Assembly (NCBI RefSeq): GCF_002583555.1
Contig: NZ_BEGX01000061.1
Coordinates: 129,535 to 193,534, forward strand
Reading direction: 5' to 3'
Length of the DNA stretch: 64,000 nucleotides
From: Pseudonocardia sp. N23
GTDB taxonomy: Bacteria > Actinomycetota > Actinomycetes > Mycobacteriales > Pseudonocardiaceae
The notes below the pieces were generated by a model. That model saw only the letters and a list, made by a program, of their open reading frames with translations. It had not been told where the DNA came from and did not search any database. The position numbers were made by a program, and so were the translations under genes. Shown one piece after another: positions 51,924 through 61,304 of the stretch (position 1 is its first letter; each line of letters begins with the position of its first letter).

Positions 51924-54428
51924 CTACTTGCCGCCGAAGCCGGCGCGGCGCAGCGCGTCGGCCATCGCGTTGTTGGCCGGCTCCGGACGCGGCCGGGACT
52001 GGCCCGAGCGGCCGCCCTGGTCTCCCCCGCGCCGATCGCCGCCCTTGCCACCACCGCCGCCGCCACCGCGCCGGTCGCCGCCCTGCTTGTCCGAGCCTCG
52101 CCGGTCGCCACCGCGCCGGTCACCCGTAGGCCGGTCACCCGTAGGCCGGTCACCCGTAGGCCGGTCACCACCCGGGCGGGGCCCGCGCTCACCGGCACCA
52201 CGACCGCCACCCTCGCGGCGCCCGCCGCCGCGGCCGGTGCCGGGCTCGTCGTCGAGACGCAGGGTCAGCGAGATGCGCTTGCGGGCCTCGTCGACCTCGA
52301 GCACCTTCACCCGCACCACGTCGCCCGACTTCACGACCTCCCGCGGGTCGGACACGAAGCTCGTCGACATCGCGGACACGTGAACCAGTCCGTCCTGGTG
52401 CACGCCCACATCGACGAACGCTCCGAACGCCGCCACGTTGGTGACCACGCCCTCCAGCAGCATCCCCGGCCGCAGGTCGGAGATCTTGTGGACGCCCTCG
52501 GCGAACGTCGCGGTCCGGAACGCCGGCCGCGGGTCACGGCCGGGCTTCTCCAGCTCCGTGATGATGTCGGTGACCGTCGGCAGGCCGAACGTGTCGTCGA
52601 CGAACCGCTTGGGCGCCAAGGTCTTCAGCGCTCCGGAGTTGCCGATCAGCTCACCGATGGAGACCTTCGCGGCCTCTACCATCCGGCGCACCACCGGGTA
52701 GGCCTCGGGGTGCACCCCGGAGACGTCGAGGGGCTCGTCGCCGCCACGGATGCGCAGGAAGCCCGCGCACTGCTCGAACGCCTTGGGGCCCAGACGCGGC
52801 ACGTCGGCCAGCGCGGTGCGGGTGCGGAACGGGCCGTTGGCGTCGCGGTGCGCGACGATCGCGGTGGCCAGCGACTCGCTGATCCCCGACACCCGGCGCA
52901 GCAGGGGCGCCGACGCCGAGTTGACGTCGACCCCGACGGCGTTCACACAGTCCTCGACGACGGCGTCGAGCGACCGCGACAACGACGACTCGGGCAGGTC
53001 GTGCTGGTACTGGCCGACCCCGATCGACTTCGGCTCGATCTTCACCAGCTCGGCCAACGGATCCTGCAGACGGCGCGCGATCGACACCGCGCCGCGGATC
53101 GACACGTCGAGATCGGGCAGCTCCGCCGACGCGTAGGCCGACGCCGAGTACACCGACGCACCCGCCTCGCTGACCATGACCTTCGTCAACGTGAGCGCCG
53201 GGTTCGCGGCGATGAGCTCGGCGGCCAGGGCGTCGGTCTCGCGGGAGGCGGTGCCGTTGCCGATGGCGATCAGCTCGACGTCGTGCGCGGCCGCGAGGCG
53301 GGTCAGCGTCGCGAGCGAACCCTTCGTGTCGTTGCGGGGGGCGTGCGGGTAGATCGTGTCGGTGGCGACGACCTTGCCCGTCGCGTCGACGACGGCGACC
53401 TTCACGCCGGTGCGCAGCCCCGGGTCGAGACCCATCGTGGAGCGTGTGCCGGCCGGTGCGGCCAGCAGCAGGTCGCGCAGGTTGGCGGCGAACACGCCGA
53501 TGGCACCCTCCTCGGCGGCCGTGCGCAGCCGCACCCGGATGTCGATGCCCAGGTGCAGCAGGATGCGGGTGCGCCACGCCCAGCGGACGACGTCGAGGAG
53601 CCAGCGGTCGCCCGGGCGGCCCTCGTCGGCGATGCCGAAGTTGGCGGCGATGCGCCGCTCGAACTCCGTGGGCACGCCCGGCTCGGCGGGTTCGGCCGCG
53701 GGCTCCAGGGTGACGTCGAGCGCCTCCTCCTTCTCCCCACGGAACACGGCGAGGATCCGGTGGCTGGGCAGCGTGGTGAAGTTCTCGGAGAACGCGAAGT
53801 AGTCGGAGAACTTGGCCGCGGCGGTGTCGTTCTCCTTACCGTCGCGGACCGTCGTGACGAGCCGGCCCTGGTTCCACATCCGCTCGCGCAGGCCACCGAT
53901 GAGGTCGGCGTCCTCGGCGAAGCGCTCCACCAGGATCGAGCGGGCGCCCTCGAGCGCGGCTGCGGCGTCGGCGACCTCGCCGGTGACGTAGACCTGGGCG
54001 GTGGCGGTCGGGTCGAGCGACGGGTCACCCAGCAGCGCGTCGGCGAGCGGTTCGAGGCCCTGCTCCCGCGCGATCATCGCCTTGGTGCGGCGCTTGGGCT
54101 TGTAGGGCAGGTAGATGTCCTCGAGCCGGGCCTTGGAGTCCGCGGCGAGGATGCGGGCCTCGAGGGCCTCGTCGAGCTTGCCCTGCCCGCGGATGGAGTC
54201 CAGGACCGCCTCGCGCCGCTCCTCCAGCTCCCGCAGGTAGCGCAGCCGCTCCTCGAGGGTGCGCAGCTGGGCGTCGTCGAGGGCGCCGGTGGCCTCCTTG
54301 CGGTACCGGGCGATGAACGGGACGGTCGAACCGCCGTCGAGGAGGTCCACCGCCGCGGTGACCTGGTGCGGGCGCACGCCGAGCTCGTCGGCGATCCGCT
54401 GCTGAACCGAAGCTGCCTTGTCCGTCAC
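51924..54428 (-). CDS. tex: Tex-family RNA-binding transcription accessory protein
   Basis: An 834-residue protein with the Tex layout: N-terminal helical domain (PFIARYRKEATGALDDAQLR), YqgF/RNase H-like domain (GLDPGLRTGVKVAVVDATGK), HhH helices (SASAPLLRRVSGISESLA, GPFRTRTALADVPRLGPKAFEQCAGFLRI) and a C-terminal S1 domain (LRPGMLLEGVVTNVAAFGAFVDVGVHQDGLVHVS). The last 115 residues are an Arg/Gly/Asp-rich tail with three DRPTG repeats, an addition to the usual length of about 770. Tex binds nucleic acid and affects transcription. The GTG at 54428 is chosen because conserved sequence begins immediately after it. Confidence 0.95.
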   Translation of the reverse strand: MTDKAASVQQRIADELGVRPHQVTAAVDLLDGGSTVPFIARYRKEATGALDDAQLRTLEERLRYLRELEERREAVLDSIRGQGKLDEALEARILAADSKARLEDIYLPYKPKRRTKAMIAREQGLEPLADALLGDPSLDPTATAQVYVTGEVADAAAALEGARSILVERFAEDADLIGGLRERMWNQGRLVTTVRDGKENDTAAAKFSDYFAFSENFTTLPSHRILAVFRGEKEEALDVTLEPAAEPAEPGVPTEFERRIAANFGIADEGRPGDRWLLDVVRWAWRTRILLHLGIDIRVRLRTAAEEGAIGVFAANLRDLLLAAPAGTRSTMGLDPGLRTGVKVAVVDATGKVVATDTIYPHAPRNDTKGSLATLTRLAAAHDVELIAIGNGTASRETDALAAELIAANPALTLTKVMVSEAGASVYSASAYASAELPDLDVSIRGAVSIARRLQDPLAELVKIEPKSIGVGQYQHDLPESSLSRSLDAVVEDCVNAVGVDVNSASAPLLRRVSGISESLATAIVAHRDANGPFRTRTALADVPRLGPKAFEQCAGFLRIRGGDEPLDVSGVHPEAYPVVRRMVEAAKVSIGELIGNSGALKTLAPKRFVDDTFGLPTVTDIITELEKPGRDPRPAFRTATFAEGVHKISDLRPGMLLEGVVTNVAAFGAFVDVGVHQDGLVHVSAMSTSFVSDPREVVKSGDVVRVKVLEVDEARKRISLTLRLDDEPGTGRGGGRREGGGRGAGERGPRPGGDRPTGDRPTGDRPTGDRRGGDRRGSDKQGGDRRGGGGGGGKGGDRRGGDQGGRSGQSRPRPEPANNAMADALRRAGFGGK
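52116..52169. repeat. 15-bp tandem repeat in the Tex tail
   Basis: CCGGTCACCCGTAGG is repeated three times (52116-52160) with a partial fourth. On the minus strand it encodes repeated Gly-Asp-Arg-Pro-Thr in the RG-rich tail. Confidence 0.92.
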
Positions 54429-54624
54429 GTGACCATCGTCGCGAACCGGGCCGGGCCCGCCGTCGCCGGGGGACCCGATGGGGCGACGCACCGATCCGCT
54501 AGTGGCACCCGAGAACCGCACCCCGCCGCCGGGTTCGGCCGGAGAACGGTCCGGCGGGCCGGCGGGACCGGGCCGGGGTCGAGCTCGGTGGACCACGATC
54601 CGGCGGCGAGCCCGTCGACGCGCG

Positions 54625-55509
54625 TCAGGCGAATCCGACGGTGCCGGTGATCGACGGCGGGCCGTCGGCGGTGCCTGCGGCGAGGTCGGCGGTGTCCTCG
54701 GCGGTGCCCGCGGAGTCCGCCGCGGAGGGTCCGCCCGCGGCGAGGATCGGCGTGCCGGCGAACGCGGGGGCCCGCAGCCGGTACTCGAACGACCGCACGG
54801 TCCGGTCCGGGGCGTGTCGGCGCGGCAGCTCCAGCAGCAGCAACGCCAGCAGCGGGCCGTGCACCACCAGCCCGGGGAAGCCCTCGACCCCGGTGGTGTA
54901 CGGGAGGTCGTGGTGGATGCGGTGGGCGTTGTAGGTCAGCGCGCTGAACCGGAACAGCATCACCTCGTCGGGCTCCAGGCGGGCGGTCCACGGCCCACCG
55001 GCGGTGTGCGGCCCGGCCTCGGCCGCCACGGGCGCGGTGACGCGGCGGCCCTCTCCCGGCTTCTGCTGCCGGTAGACGAGGTCCTCCTCCTCGGACAGCA
55101 GGAGCCGGCCGTCGCACCGGAACTCGTGGCGCAACGTCACGAACAGCATCTCGCCGCTGCGACCGGACTTGGGGGTCATCGAGCCGATCGCGGTGCGCCG
55201 CACAACATCGTCACCGATCCGCACCGGGGCGTGCCACTCCAGGCGCCCGCCCGCGAACATCCGCCGCCGGTCCGGGATCGGCGGCAGGAAGTGCGACTCG
55301 CGGACGTGGCCGTCCTCACCGAGCTCGTGCTGGGCGGCACGTTCCAGGAACGCGAAGCGGTGCCACAGCGGCGGCAGGACCCCGGCGGCGTCGACGGGTG
55401 AGGGCTGGTCGAGCAGGTCGGCGAACGCGTGCGCGGACCACGCGCCGATCCGGTCGGTCTCCTCGACGGGCCCGGGGGCCCAGTCCGCGACGTGCTCCGC
55501 GAGTCCCAT
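54625..55509 (-). CDS. MaoC-like / FAS1-type dehydratase (hydroxyacyl-CoA dehydratase family)
   Basis: A 294-residue double hot-dog protein. The N-terminal half (residues about 1-140) resembles the FAS1-like dehydratase domain, with GRLEWHAPVRIGDDVVRRTAI, and the C-terminal half has MLFRFSALTYNAHRIHHDLPY and GFPGLVVHGPLLALL, the hydratase motif region. Similar proteins are mesaconyl-C4-CoA hydratase (Meh) and HTD2-type 3-hydroxyacyl dehydratases. It would add or remove water at an acyl-CoA double bond. It stands alone between tex and the conserved block; the substrate is not readable. Confidence 0.87.
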   Translation of the reverse strand: MGLAEHVADWAPGPVEETDRIGAWSAHAFADLLDQPSPVDAAGVLPPLWHRFAFLERAAQHELGEDGHVRESHFLPPIPDRRRMFAGGRLEWHAPVRIGDDVVRRTAIGSMTPKSGRSGEMLFVTLRHEFRCDGRLLLSEEEDLVYRQQKPGEGRRVTAPVAAEAGPHTAGGPWTARLEPDEVMLFRFSALTYNAHRIHHDLPYTTGVEGFPGLVVHGPLLALLLLELPRRHAPDRTVRSFEYRLRAPAFAGTPILAAGGPSAADSAGTAEDTADLAAGTADGPPSITGTVGFA

Positions 55510-55553
55510 GTCCCGGTTCTAGCAGCTGTCCCGGTTCTCGCAACGCAGCGCCC

Positions 55554-56738
55554 TCATCGCTCGAGCCGGGCCACGCACTCCATGTGGTGGGTCATCGGGA
55601 AGGCGTCGAAGGCGCGCAGCGCGGTGAGCCGGTAGCCCGCCGCGGCGAACAGGCCCACGTCACGGCCGAGCGCCGCCGGGTCGCAGGCGACGTGCACGAT
55701 CCGCCGCGGGGCCCGCTCGCAGATGCTCGCGACCAGCGCCTTCCCCAGCCCGGTGCGGGGCGGGTCGGCGACGACGACGTCCGGGTCGGCCAGCGAGCCC
55801 AGCGCGTGCTCGACCCGTCCGACCCGCCACGTGATCTGCGGGAGATCGGCCAGCGCGAGCTCACCGTCGGCGACCGCACCCGCCGACGACTCGACGACCG
55901 TCACCTCCCCGTCGGTGCCGACCTGCTCGGCGAGCACCGACGCGAACAGCCCGGCGCCGCCGTAGAGGTCCCACGCGGACTCGCCCGCCCGGGCCTGCGC
56001 CCACTCCCCGACGACGCCCGCGAGGGTTCCCGCCAGCTCGGGGTGGACCTGCCAGAACGCGCCCGGCCGCAGCAGCCACTCGCGGCCGGCGGCGCGCTGG
56101 ACGACGGGGGCGCCGTCGCGCTCGTCGTGCACAGTGGCGTCGGCGTCGACGACGATCTCGAACTCCGAGCCGGGAGTGTGCGGGCGGGCGAGGATCGCCG
56201 GCAGCGCACCCTCGGGTGCGATCGGGCAGTCGGCGACGGGCAGCACGTCGTGGCTGCGGTGCGCGCGCAGCCCGGCCCGCCCCTCGGAGTCGACGGCGAG
56301 ACGGACCCGGCTGCGCCAGCCGAGCGGGCCGCCCGGGAGCTCCTCGACCTCGACGTCGCTGTCGATCCCGGCCAGCCGCGACAGCTGCTCGCGGACGACG
56401 ACCGTCTTCAGCTCGCGCTGCAGCCCGGGCGTGGCGTGCTGCCAGTCGCAGCCGCCGCAGCCACCGGCGCGTGCCCACGTGCAGGCGGGAGCCACCCGGC
56501 CGGCGTGAGGGTCGCGGACCGAGATGGCGTCGGCCCGGCAGAACGAGCCGCCCGTGTCCTCGGTGACGACGGCGAGGACCCGCTCCCCCGGCAGCGCATG
56601 CCGGACGAACACGACCCGGCCCTCGTGGCGGGCGACGCAGTGCCCGCCGTGTGCGACGGGCCCGACCTCGACGTCGAGGACGCGGTCGGTCCAGCCGCCC
56701 GTGGCGGCCCGGGGACGGGTGTGGGTATCGGAGCGCAT
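55554..56738 (-). CDS. TRAM-domain class I RNA (uracil-5-)methyltransferase, RumA/TrmA type
   Basis: A 394-residue protein. The TRAM RNA-binding domain is at residues 10-70 (DVEVGPVAHGGHCVARHEGRVVFVRHALPGE). A cysteine cluster (ACTWARAGGCGGCDWQH) likely binds a [4Fe-4S] center. The methyltransferase part has WDLYGGAGLFASVLA for AdoMet, ADPPRTGLGK and the catalytic cysteine in VACDPAALGRDV. It methylates uridine in rRNA or tRNA. M. tuberculosis Rv2689c is the syntenic homologue. It begins one base after the permease gene (TGACATG). Confidence 0.93.
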   Translation of the reverse strand: MRSDTHTRPRAATGGWTDRVLDVEVGPVAHGGHCVARHEGRVVFVRHALPGERVLAVVTEDTGGSFCRADAISVRDPHAGRVAPACTWARAGGCGGCDWQHATPGLQRELKTVVVREQLSRLAGIDSDVEVEELPGGPLGWRSRVRLAVDSEGRAGLRAHRSHDVLPVADCPIAPEGALPAILARPHTPGSEFEIVVDADATVHDERDGAPVVQRAAGREWLLRPGAFWQVHPELAGTLAGVVGEWAQARAGESAWDLYGGAGLFASVLAEQVGTDGEVTVVESSAGAVADGELALADLPQITWRVGRVEHALGSLADPDVVVADPPRTGLGKALVASICERAPRRIVHVACDPAALGRDVGLFAAAGYRLTALRAFDAFPMTHHMECVARLER

Positions 56739-56739
56739 G

Positions 56740-58842
56740 TCACTGCTTCCCGTTGAGGTCCCGGCGGCCGTTGCGGCCGTCGGTGCTGCGCTCGGCGCGG
56801 TCGGTGTCGCGACGCTCCGGGGCGACGATCGGGCGCTGCTCGCCGGGCAGCTGCTCCATCGACGGGTACCCGCGTCGTGACGCGCCGGGCGCGAACTGCT
56901 GGCGGCGGACCGCCGCCCGCTGCGACGACTCCAGCTGCCACGGCACGCTCGTCACCATGATCCCGGGCTGGAACAGCAGCCTGCCCTTGAGCCGCAGCGC
57001 GCTCTGGTTGTGCAGGATCTGCTCCCACCAGTGTCCGACGACGTACTCCGGGATGAACACCGTCACCACGTCGCGGGGGTTGTCGCCGCGGATGCGCTTG
57101 ACGTAGTCGAGGACCGGTTTCGTGATCTCCCGGTACGGCGACTCGACGACCTTGAGCGGCACCGGCAGCTTGCGGCTCGCCCAGTCGTCCATGAGCCGCT
57201 TCGTGTCGGCGTCGTCGACGTTGACCGTCACCGCCTCCAGCACGTCCGGGCGGGTGGCACGGGCGTAGGCGACGGCCCGCAGCGTCGGCTTGTGCAGCGT
57301 CGACACCAGCACGATCGCATGGTTGCGCGAGGGCAGCACGGTGTCGGCCTCGCCCGCGACGAGCTCCGCGGTCACCCGCGTGTAGTGCTTCTGGATCGCG
57401 AGCATCAGTGCGAAGAAGCCCGCCATCGCCGCGATCGCGATCCAGGCACCGAGCGTGAACTTCGTGATCAGGACGGTGACGAGCACCACGCCCGTCATGC
57501 CCGCGCCGAAGCCGTTGATCGCCTGGGAGCGGCGCATCCGGCGGCGCTCCGGCTCTCCGGTCTCCGTGGCGAGCTTGCGGTTCCAGTGCCGCACCATGCC
57601 GGTCTGGCTCAGCGTGAACGAGACGAACACACCGACGGTGTAGAGCGGGATCAGCCGCGTGACCTCCGCCTGGAAGCCCACGACCAGCAGGATCGCGAAC
57701 GCCGCGAGGACCAGGATGCCGTTGGAGAACGCCAGCCGGTCGCCGCGGGTGTGCAGCTGGCGGGGCAGGAACCGGTCCTGCGACAGGATCGACCCCAGGA
57801 CCGGGAAGCCGTTGAACGCCGTGTTGGCGGCGAGCACGAGGATGAGCGCCGTGGTGACCACGACGAAGAAGAAGCCGACCCGGAAGTCGTGGAAGACGGC
57901 GTCGGCGAGCTGGGCGACCAGGGTCTGCTGCACGTAGCCCGGTGGCGCGTCCGGGAACTGGTGCGCCGGATCGGCGGCCATCTTGGCGCCCGTGAGCTCC
58001 GCGAGCGCGATCAGCCCGAGGAACATCGTGACCGACAGCAGCCCGAGCATCAGCAACGTGGTCGCGGCGTTGCGGGACTTCGGCTTGCGGAACGCCGGGA
58101 CCCCGTTGCTGATCGCCTCGACACCGGTCAGCGCCGCGGCGCCCTGGGTGAAGGAGCGCAGGATCAGCAGGACCAGCGCCAGCCCGGTGAAGGCGTCGCC
58201 CTCCGCCAGCAGGTGCAGGTCCGCGCTCGCCGCCTTGACCTCGTCGCCCAGCAGCAGGACCCGCACCAGGCCCCAGATGATCATCGTGCCGATGCCGAAC
58301 ATGAAGGCGTACACCGGGATCGCGAACGCGGCGCCCGACTCACGGATGCCGCGCAGGTTGACCGCCGTGAGCAGGGCGATGGCGACGACGGCGAAGATCA
58401 CCTTGTGCTCGGCGACGAACGGGATCAGCGCGCCGATGTTGGCCGCGGCGGCGGAGATCGACACCGCGACGGTGAGCGTGTAGTCGACGAGCAGCGCGCT
58501 CGCCACGGTCAGGCCCGCCCGGCGGCCCAGGTTGACCGTCGCCACCTCGTAGTCGCCGCCGCCCGACGGGTAGGCGTGCACGTTCTGCCGGTAGCTCGTG
58601 ACGACGGTGAGCAGCACGATCGCCACCGCGACGCCGATCCACGGCGCCAGCGTGAACGACGTCACCCCGGCCACGGACAGGGTCAGGAAGATCTCCTCGG
58701 GGGCGTACGCCACCGACGACATCGCGTCGGAGGCGAACACCGGGAGGGCGATCCGCTTGGGGAGGAGGTTCTGGGCAAGACGGTCGCTCCGCTGGGGCCG
58801 GCCGACCAGGATGCGCTTCACCGCGACGGCGAGCTTGGGCAC
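56740..58842 (-). CDS. APC-superfamily permease (amino acid/K+ transporter-like)
   Basis: A 700-residue protein with 12 membrane helices and a cytoplasmic C-terminal domain of about 200 residues. The N-terminus (RSDRLAQNLLPKRIALPVFASDAMSSVAYAPEEI) is highly conserved in this branch, to which M. tuberculosis Rv2690c belongs. YPSGGGDYEVATVNLG and GAAALTGVEAISNGVPAF are transport-core phrases. Its position beside two TrkA proteins suggests K+ or amino-acid uptake that they regulate. The GTG at 58842 is supported by a leaderless -10 seven bases upstream; the longer reading to 58956 has no conserved sequence. Confidence 0.92.
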   Translation of the reverse strand: MPKLAVAVKRILVGRPQRSDRLAQNLLPKRIALPVFASDAMSSVAYAPEEIFLTLSVAGVTSFTLAPWIGVAVAIVLLTVVTSYRQNVHAYPSGGGDYEVATVNLGRRAGLTVASALLVDYTLTVAVSISAAAANIGALIPFVAEHKVIFAVVAIALLTAVNLRGIRESGAAFAIPVYAFMFGIGTMIIWGLVRVLLLGDEVKAASADLHLLAEGDAFTGLALVLLILRSFTQGAAALTGVEAISNGVPAFRKPKSRNAATTLLMLGLLSVTMFLGLIALAELTGAKMAADPAHQFPDAPPGYVQQTLVAQLADAVFHDFRVGFFFVVVTTALILVLAANTAFNGFPVLGSILSQDRFLPRQLHTRGDRLAFSNGILVLAAFAILLVVGFQAEVTRLIPLYTVGVFVSFTLSQTGMVRHWNRKLATETGEPERRRMRRSQAINGFGAGMTGVVLVTVLITKFTLGAWIAIAAMAGFFALMLAIQKHYTRVTAELVAGEADTVLPSRNHAIVLVSTLHKPTLRAVAYARATRPDVLEAVTVNVDDADTKRLMDDWASRKLPVPLKVVESPYREITKPVLDYVKRIRGDNPRDVVTVFIPEYVVGHWWEQILHNQSALRLKGRLLFQPGIMVTSVPWQLESSQRAAVRRQQFAPGASRRGYPSMEQLPGEQRPIVAPERRDTDRAERSTDGRNGRRDLNGKQ

Positions 58843-58849
58843 GAGCGGC

Positions 58850-58855
58850 AGCCTA
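58850..58855 (-). promoter_or_regulatory. Leaderless -10 element for the APC permease gene
   Basis: On the minus strand TAGGCT (TANNNT) is followed by seven bases and the GTG at 58842. Confidence 0.45.
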
Positions 58856-58939
58856 TGCCGTGCTTCCGGGCCCGACGCGATAGCGTCTCGCCGACACCGG
58901 CCGAACGGTCCGCGTGAGCGGACGAGGAGGACCACCGCG

Positions 58940-59602
58940 ATGTACGTGGTGATCATGGGATGCGGCCGCGTCGGGTCGTCACTGGCGGCCGGGCTCGAGC
59001 GTCTCGGACACGAGGTCGCCGTCGTCGACCGCGACCCGCAGTCGTTCCGACGGCTGGGCCCGGAGTTCCGGGGCAGACAGGTCGTGGGCGAGGGCTACCA
59101 CCGCGAGGTGCTCACGGAGGCGGGGATCGGCAAGGCCGACGCCTTCACCGCCGTGTCCTCGGGTGACAACTCGAACATCATCGCCGCCCGGGTGGCGCGC
59201 GAGACGTTCGGCGTCGAGCGCGTCGTCGCCCGCATCTACGACCCCAAGCGGGCCGCGGTCTACGAGCGCCTCGGTATCCCGACGGTCGCGACGGTGCCCT
59301 GGAGCACCGACCGGCTGATGCGGATGCTGCTGCCCGACGGCGTGGCCACCGCCTGGCGCGAGCCGTCCGGCACCGTCGCCGTGCTGCCGCTGCCGGTGCA
59401 CGAGGACTGGATCGGACGGCCGATCCGTGAGCTGGAGGAGGCCACCGGGTCGCGGGTGGCGTTCATCGTCCGCTTCGGTACCGGTGTACTCCCCCGCTCC
59501 GACACCGCCGTGCAGGCCGAGGACACGGTCTACGTCGCCGCGGTCTCGGGCACGGTCAGCGACGTGACGGCGGCCGCTGCGGCGCCGCCGCAGGAGGGAT
59601 GA
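58940..59602 (+). CDS. ceoB: TrkA-family K+ uptake regulatory protein (CeoB)
   Basis: A 220-residue RCK/TrkA protein. The NAD-binding motif GCGRVGSSLAAGL starts at residue 8 and VVDRDPQSF follows at about 28. The C-terminal half (about 145-215) is a TrkA-C domain (DWIGRPIRELEEATGSRVAFIV). It gates a cation transporter in response to NADH/ATP. The ATG at 58940 has GAGGAGG nine bases upstream. Its stop overlaps the start of the next trkA (ATGA). M. tuberculosis Rv2691 is the syntenic homologue. Confidence 0.94.
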   Translation: MYVVIMGCGRVGSSLAAGLERLGHEVAVVDRDPQSFRRLGPEFRGRQVVGEGYHREVLTEAGIGKADAFTAVSSGDNSNIIAARVARETFGVERVVARIYDPKRAAVYERLGIPTVATVPWSTDRLMRMLLPDGVATAWREPSGTVAVLPLPVHEDWIGRPIRELEEATGSRVAFIVRFGTGVLPRSDTAVQAEDTVYVAAVSGTVSDVTAAAAAPPQEG

Positions 59603-60264
59603 GTCCCATGCGGGTCGCCATCGCGGGAGCGGGCGCCGTCGGGCGGTCCATCGCGCTCGAGCTCGTGGAGAACTCCCACCAGGTCATGCTGATCGAGCGT
59701 GACCTGTCAAACGTCATGCCCGAGGCGGTCGAGGCCGCCGAGTGGGTGCACGCCGACGCGTGCGAGCTGTCCTCGCTCGAGGAGGCCGGGCTGGAGCGCT
59801 GCGACGTCGTCATCGCCGCGACCGGCGACGACAAGGTCAACCTCGTCGTGTCGCTGCTGGCCAAGACGGAGTTCGCGGTGCGCCGCGTCGTCGCCCGCGT
59901 CAACGACCCCCGCAACGAGTGGCTCTTCGGCGAGAACTGGGGCGTCGACGTCGCGGTGTCGACGCCGCGCCTGCTCGCCGCCCTCGTCGAGGAGGCCGTC
60001 GCCGTCGGCGACCTGGTACGGCTGCTCACCTTCCGCCAGGGTCAGGCCAACCTCGTCGAGGTCACCCTCCCGGCGACGACCCCGCTCGCGGGCAGGCCCG
60101 TACGCGCGCTGCGGCTGCCACCCGACTCTGCGCTGGTGGCGATCCTGCGGGGCGGGCGCGTCATCGTGCCGCAGTCCGACGACGGCCTGGAGCCCGGCGA
60201 CGAGCTGCTGTTCGTGGCGACGACCGCCGTCGAGGAGGAGATCCGGGCGGCGCTCGGCTCCTGA
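59599..60264 (+). CDS. ceoC: TrkA-family K+ uptake regulatory protein (CeoC)
   Basis: A 221-residue RCK protein paralogous to the preceding gene. The motif AGAGAVGRSIALEL lies at residues 9-22 and LIERDLSNV at about 33; TrkA-C is in the last 70 residues (TPLAGRPVRALRLPPDSALVAILRGG). The two proteins probably form a mixed ring that regulates K+ flux. The ATG at 59599 overlaps the ceoB stop; an ATG at 59608 is an alternative. Rv2692 is the syntenic homologue. Confidence 0.94.
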   Translation: MSPMRVAIAGAGAVGRSIALELVENSHQVMLIERDLSNVMPEAVEAAEWVHADACELSSLEEAGLERCDVVIAATGDDKVNLVVSLLAKTEFAVRRVVARVNDPRNEWLFGENWGVDVAVSTPRLLAALVEEAVAVGDLVRLLTFRQGQANLVEVTLPATTPLAGRPVRALRLPPDSALVAILRGGRVIVPQSDDGLEPGDELLFVATTAVEEEIRAALGS

Positions 60265-60285
60265 GGTCCCGGCGACACCGGCCCG

Positions 60286-60349
60286 CTCGGCCCGTCCCGG
60301 CCGCGCCGATGCACTCGGCCCGTCCCGGCCACGCCGACCCGCTCGGCCC
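60286..60349. repeat. 28-bp tandem repeat after ceoC
   Basis: A 28-bp unit beginning CTCGGCCCGTCCCGGCC occurs at 60286-60313 and 60314-60341 with five differences, and its first eight bases recur at 60342-60349. It fills the gap between converging genes. Confidence 0.85.
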
Positions 60350-60356
60350 AGCGGGT
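60337..60356. terminator. Hairpin between converging ceoC and DUF3159 genes
   Basis: A 7-bp stem (60337-60343 with 60350-60356) with a 6-nt loop, ten bases from the end of the DUF3159 gene. It may serve both strands. Confidence 0.5.
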
Positions 60357-60365
60357 CCGCGGCGA

Positions 60366-61304
60366 TCAGGAGGGCTCGGTGGCCGGGGTCCCGCGACGGG
60401 CCCAGCGGACGGCGAGGACGGTGCCCAGCAGGGCGACGCCCATCAGCGGGTAGCCCATGAGCAGCCGGGCGATGCCGAGCCAGTTGGCCTCGTCGACGTT
60501 GTAGAGCCAGCCCTGGACGACGACGCGTGCCGCGAACACGAGCGCCCACAGCCCCGTCGCGAGCATGTAGGCGCGCAGCATCCGGCGGTCGGACCGCCAG
60601 CCCTGCCCGTCTCCGTTGATGCCGTGCCAGATGACCCCGGCCAGCGGCCACCGGGCGATGACCGAGACCAGGCAGGCCAGGCCCAGCGCGGCGCTGAGCA
60701 GGAGGCCGGGGAGGTAGAAGTCGCGGGCCTGGCCGGAGCGGTTGGCGATGAACGCACACACCGCGACGCCGATCAGCGCCGACACGACGGGCTGCAGCTT
60801 CTCCTTGCGGACGATCCGCACGATCGCGATCGCGACGCCCGCCCCGACCGCCGCGAACAGAGCCGGCTTCAGCGAGGCGAGGATGTTGACGACGATGAAC
60901 ACCGCGACCGGCACCGACGAGTAGACGACGCCGCTCACGCCGCCCATCTGTTCGAGCATCGTCGGCATCTCCCGCTCGGGGCGGGCCTCGCCGTCCCGGC
61001 CGGCGCCGCCGTCGCCGCCCTCGCCGTCCTCGTCGCGAGCATCCGCCGCCGCGTCCGGGCGACCCGGGCGGTCGGAGGGCTCTGCGTCGAGGACGCGGGG
61101 GACGCGGGCGGTCGGCCGGTCGTCCCCGACGATCGGGAACACGTCGGTCGGCGGGTCGGCGGGTCCCTGCTGCCCGGGCCGGGCGTACGGGTCCTGCTGC
61201 GCGTCGGGATACGGCCGTGCGTCGTGGGACGGGCCGAACCCGTCCGGGGCCGCGCCGTCCGGCTGGACAGCGCCTCGGCCGTGGTTCCGGGGGGAACCCG
61301 TCAC
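60366..61304 (-). CDS. DUF3159 membrane protein
   Basis: A 312-residue protein. The first 110 residues are hydrophilic and Asp/Pro/Gly-rich. The DUF3159 domain (about 115-305) has six or seven helices, with MLEQMGGVSGVVYSSVPVAVFI, RSGQARDFYLPGLLLSAALGLA and GINGDGQGWRSDRRMLRAY. The function is unknown. Its GTG overlaps the OB-fold gene stop (GTGA, 61301-61304), as in the homologous pair Rv2694c-Rv2693c, where the two lie together. The N-terminal extension is longer than in Rv2693c. Confidence 0.92.
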   Translation of the reverse strand: MTGSPRNHGRGAVQPDGAAPDGFGPSHDARPYPDAQQDPYARPGQQGPADPPTDVFPIVGDDRPTARVPRVLDAEPSDRPGRPDAAADARDEDGEGGDGGAGRDGEARPEREMPTMLEQMGGVSGVVYSSVPVAVFIVVNILASLKPALFAAVGAGVAIAIVRIVRKEKLQPVVSALIGVAVCAFIANRSGQARDFYLPGLLLSAALGLACLVSVIARWPLAGVIWHGINGDGQGWRSDRRMLRAYMLATGLWALVFAARVVVQGWLYNVDEANWLGIARLLMGYPLMGVALLGTVLAVRWARRGTPATEPS

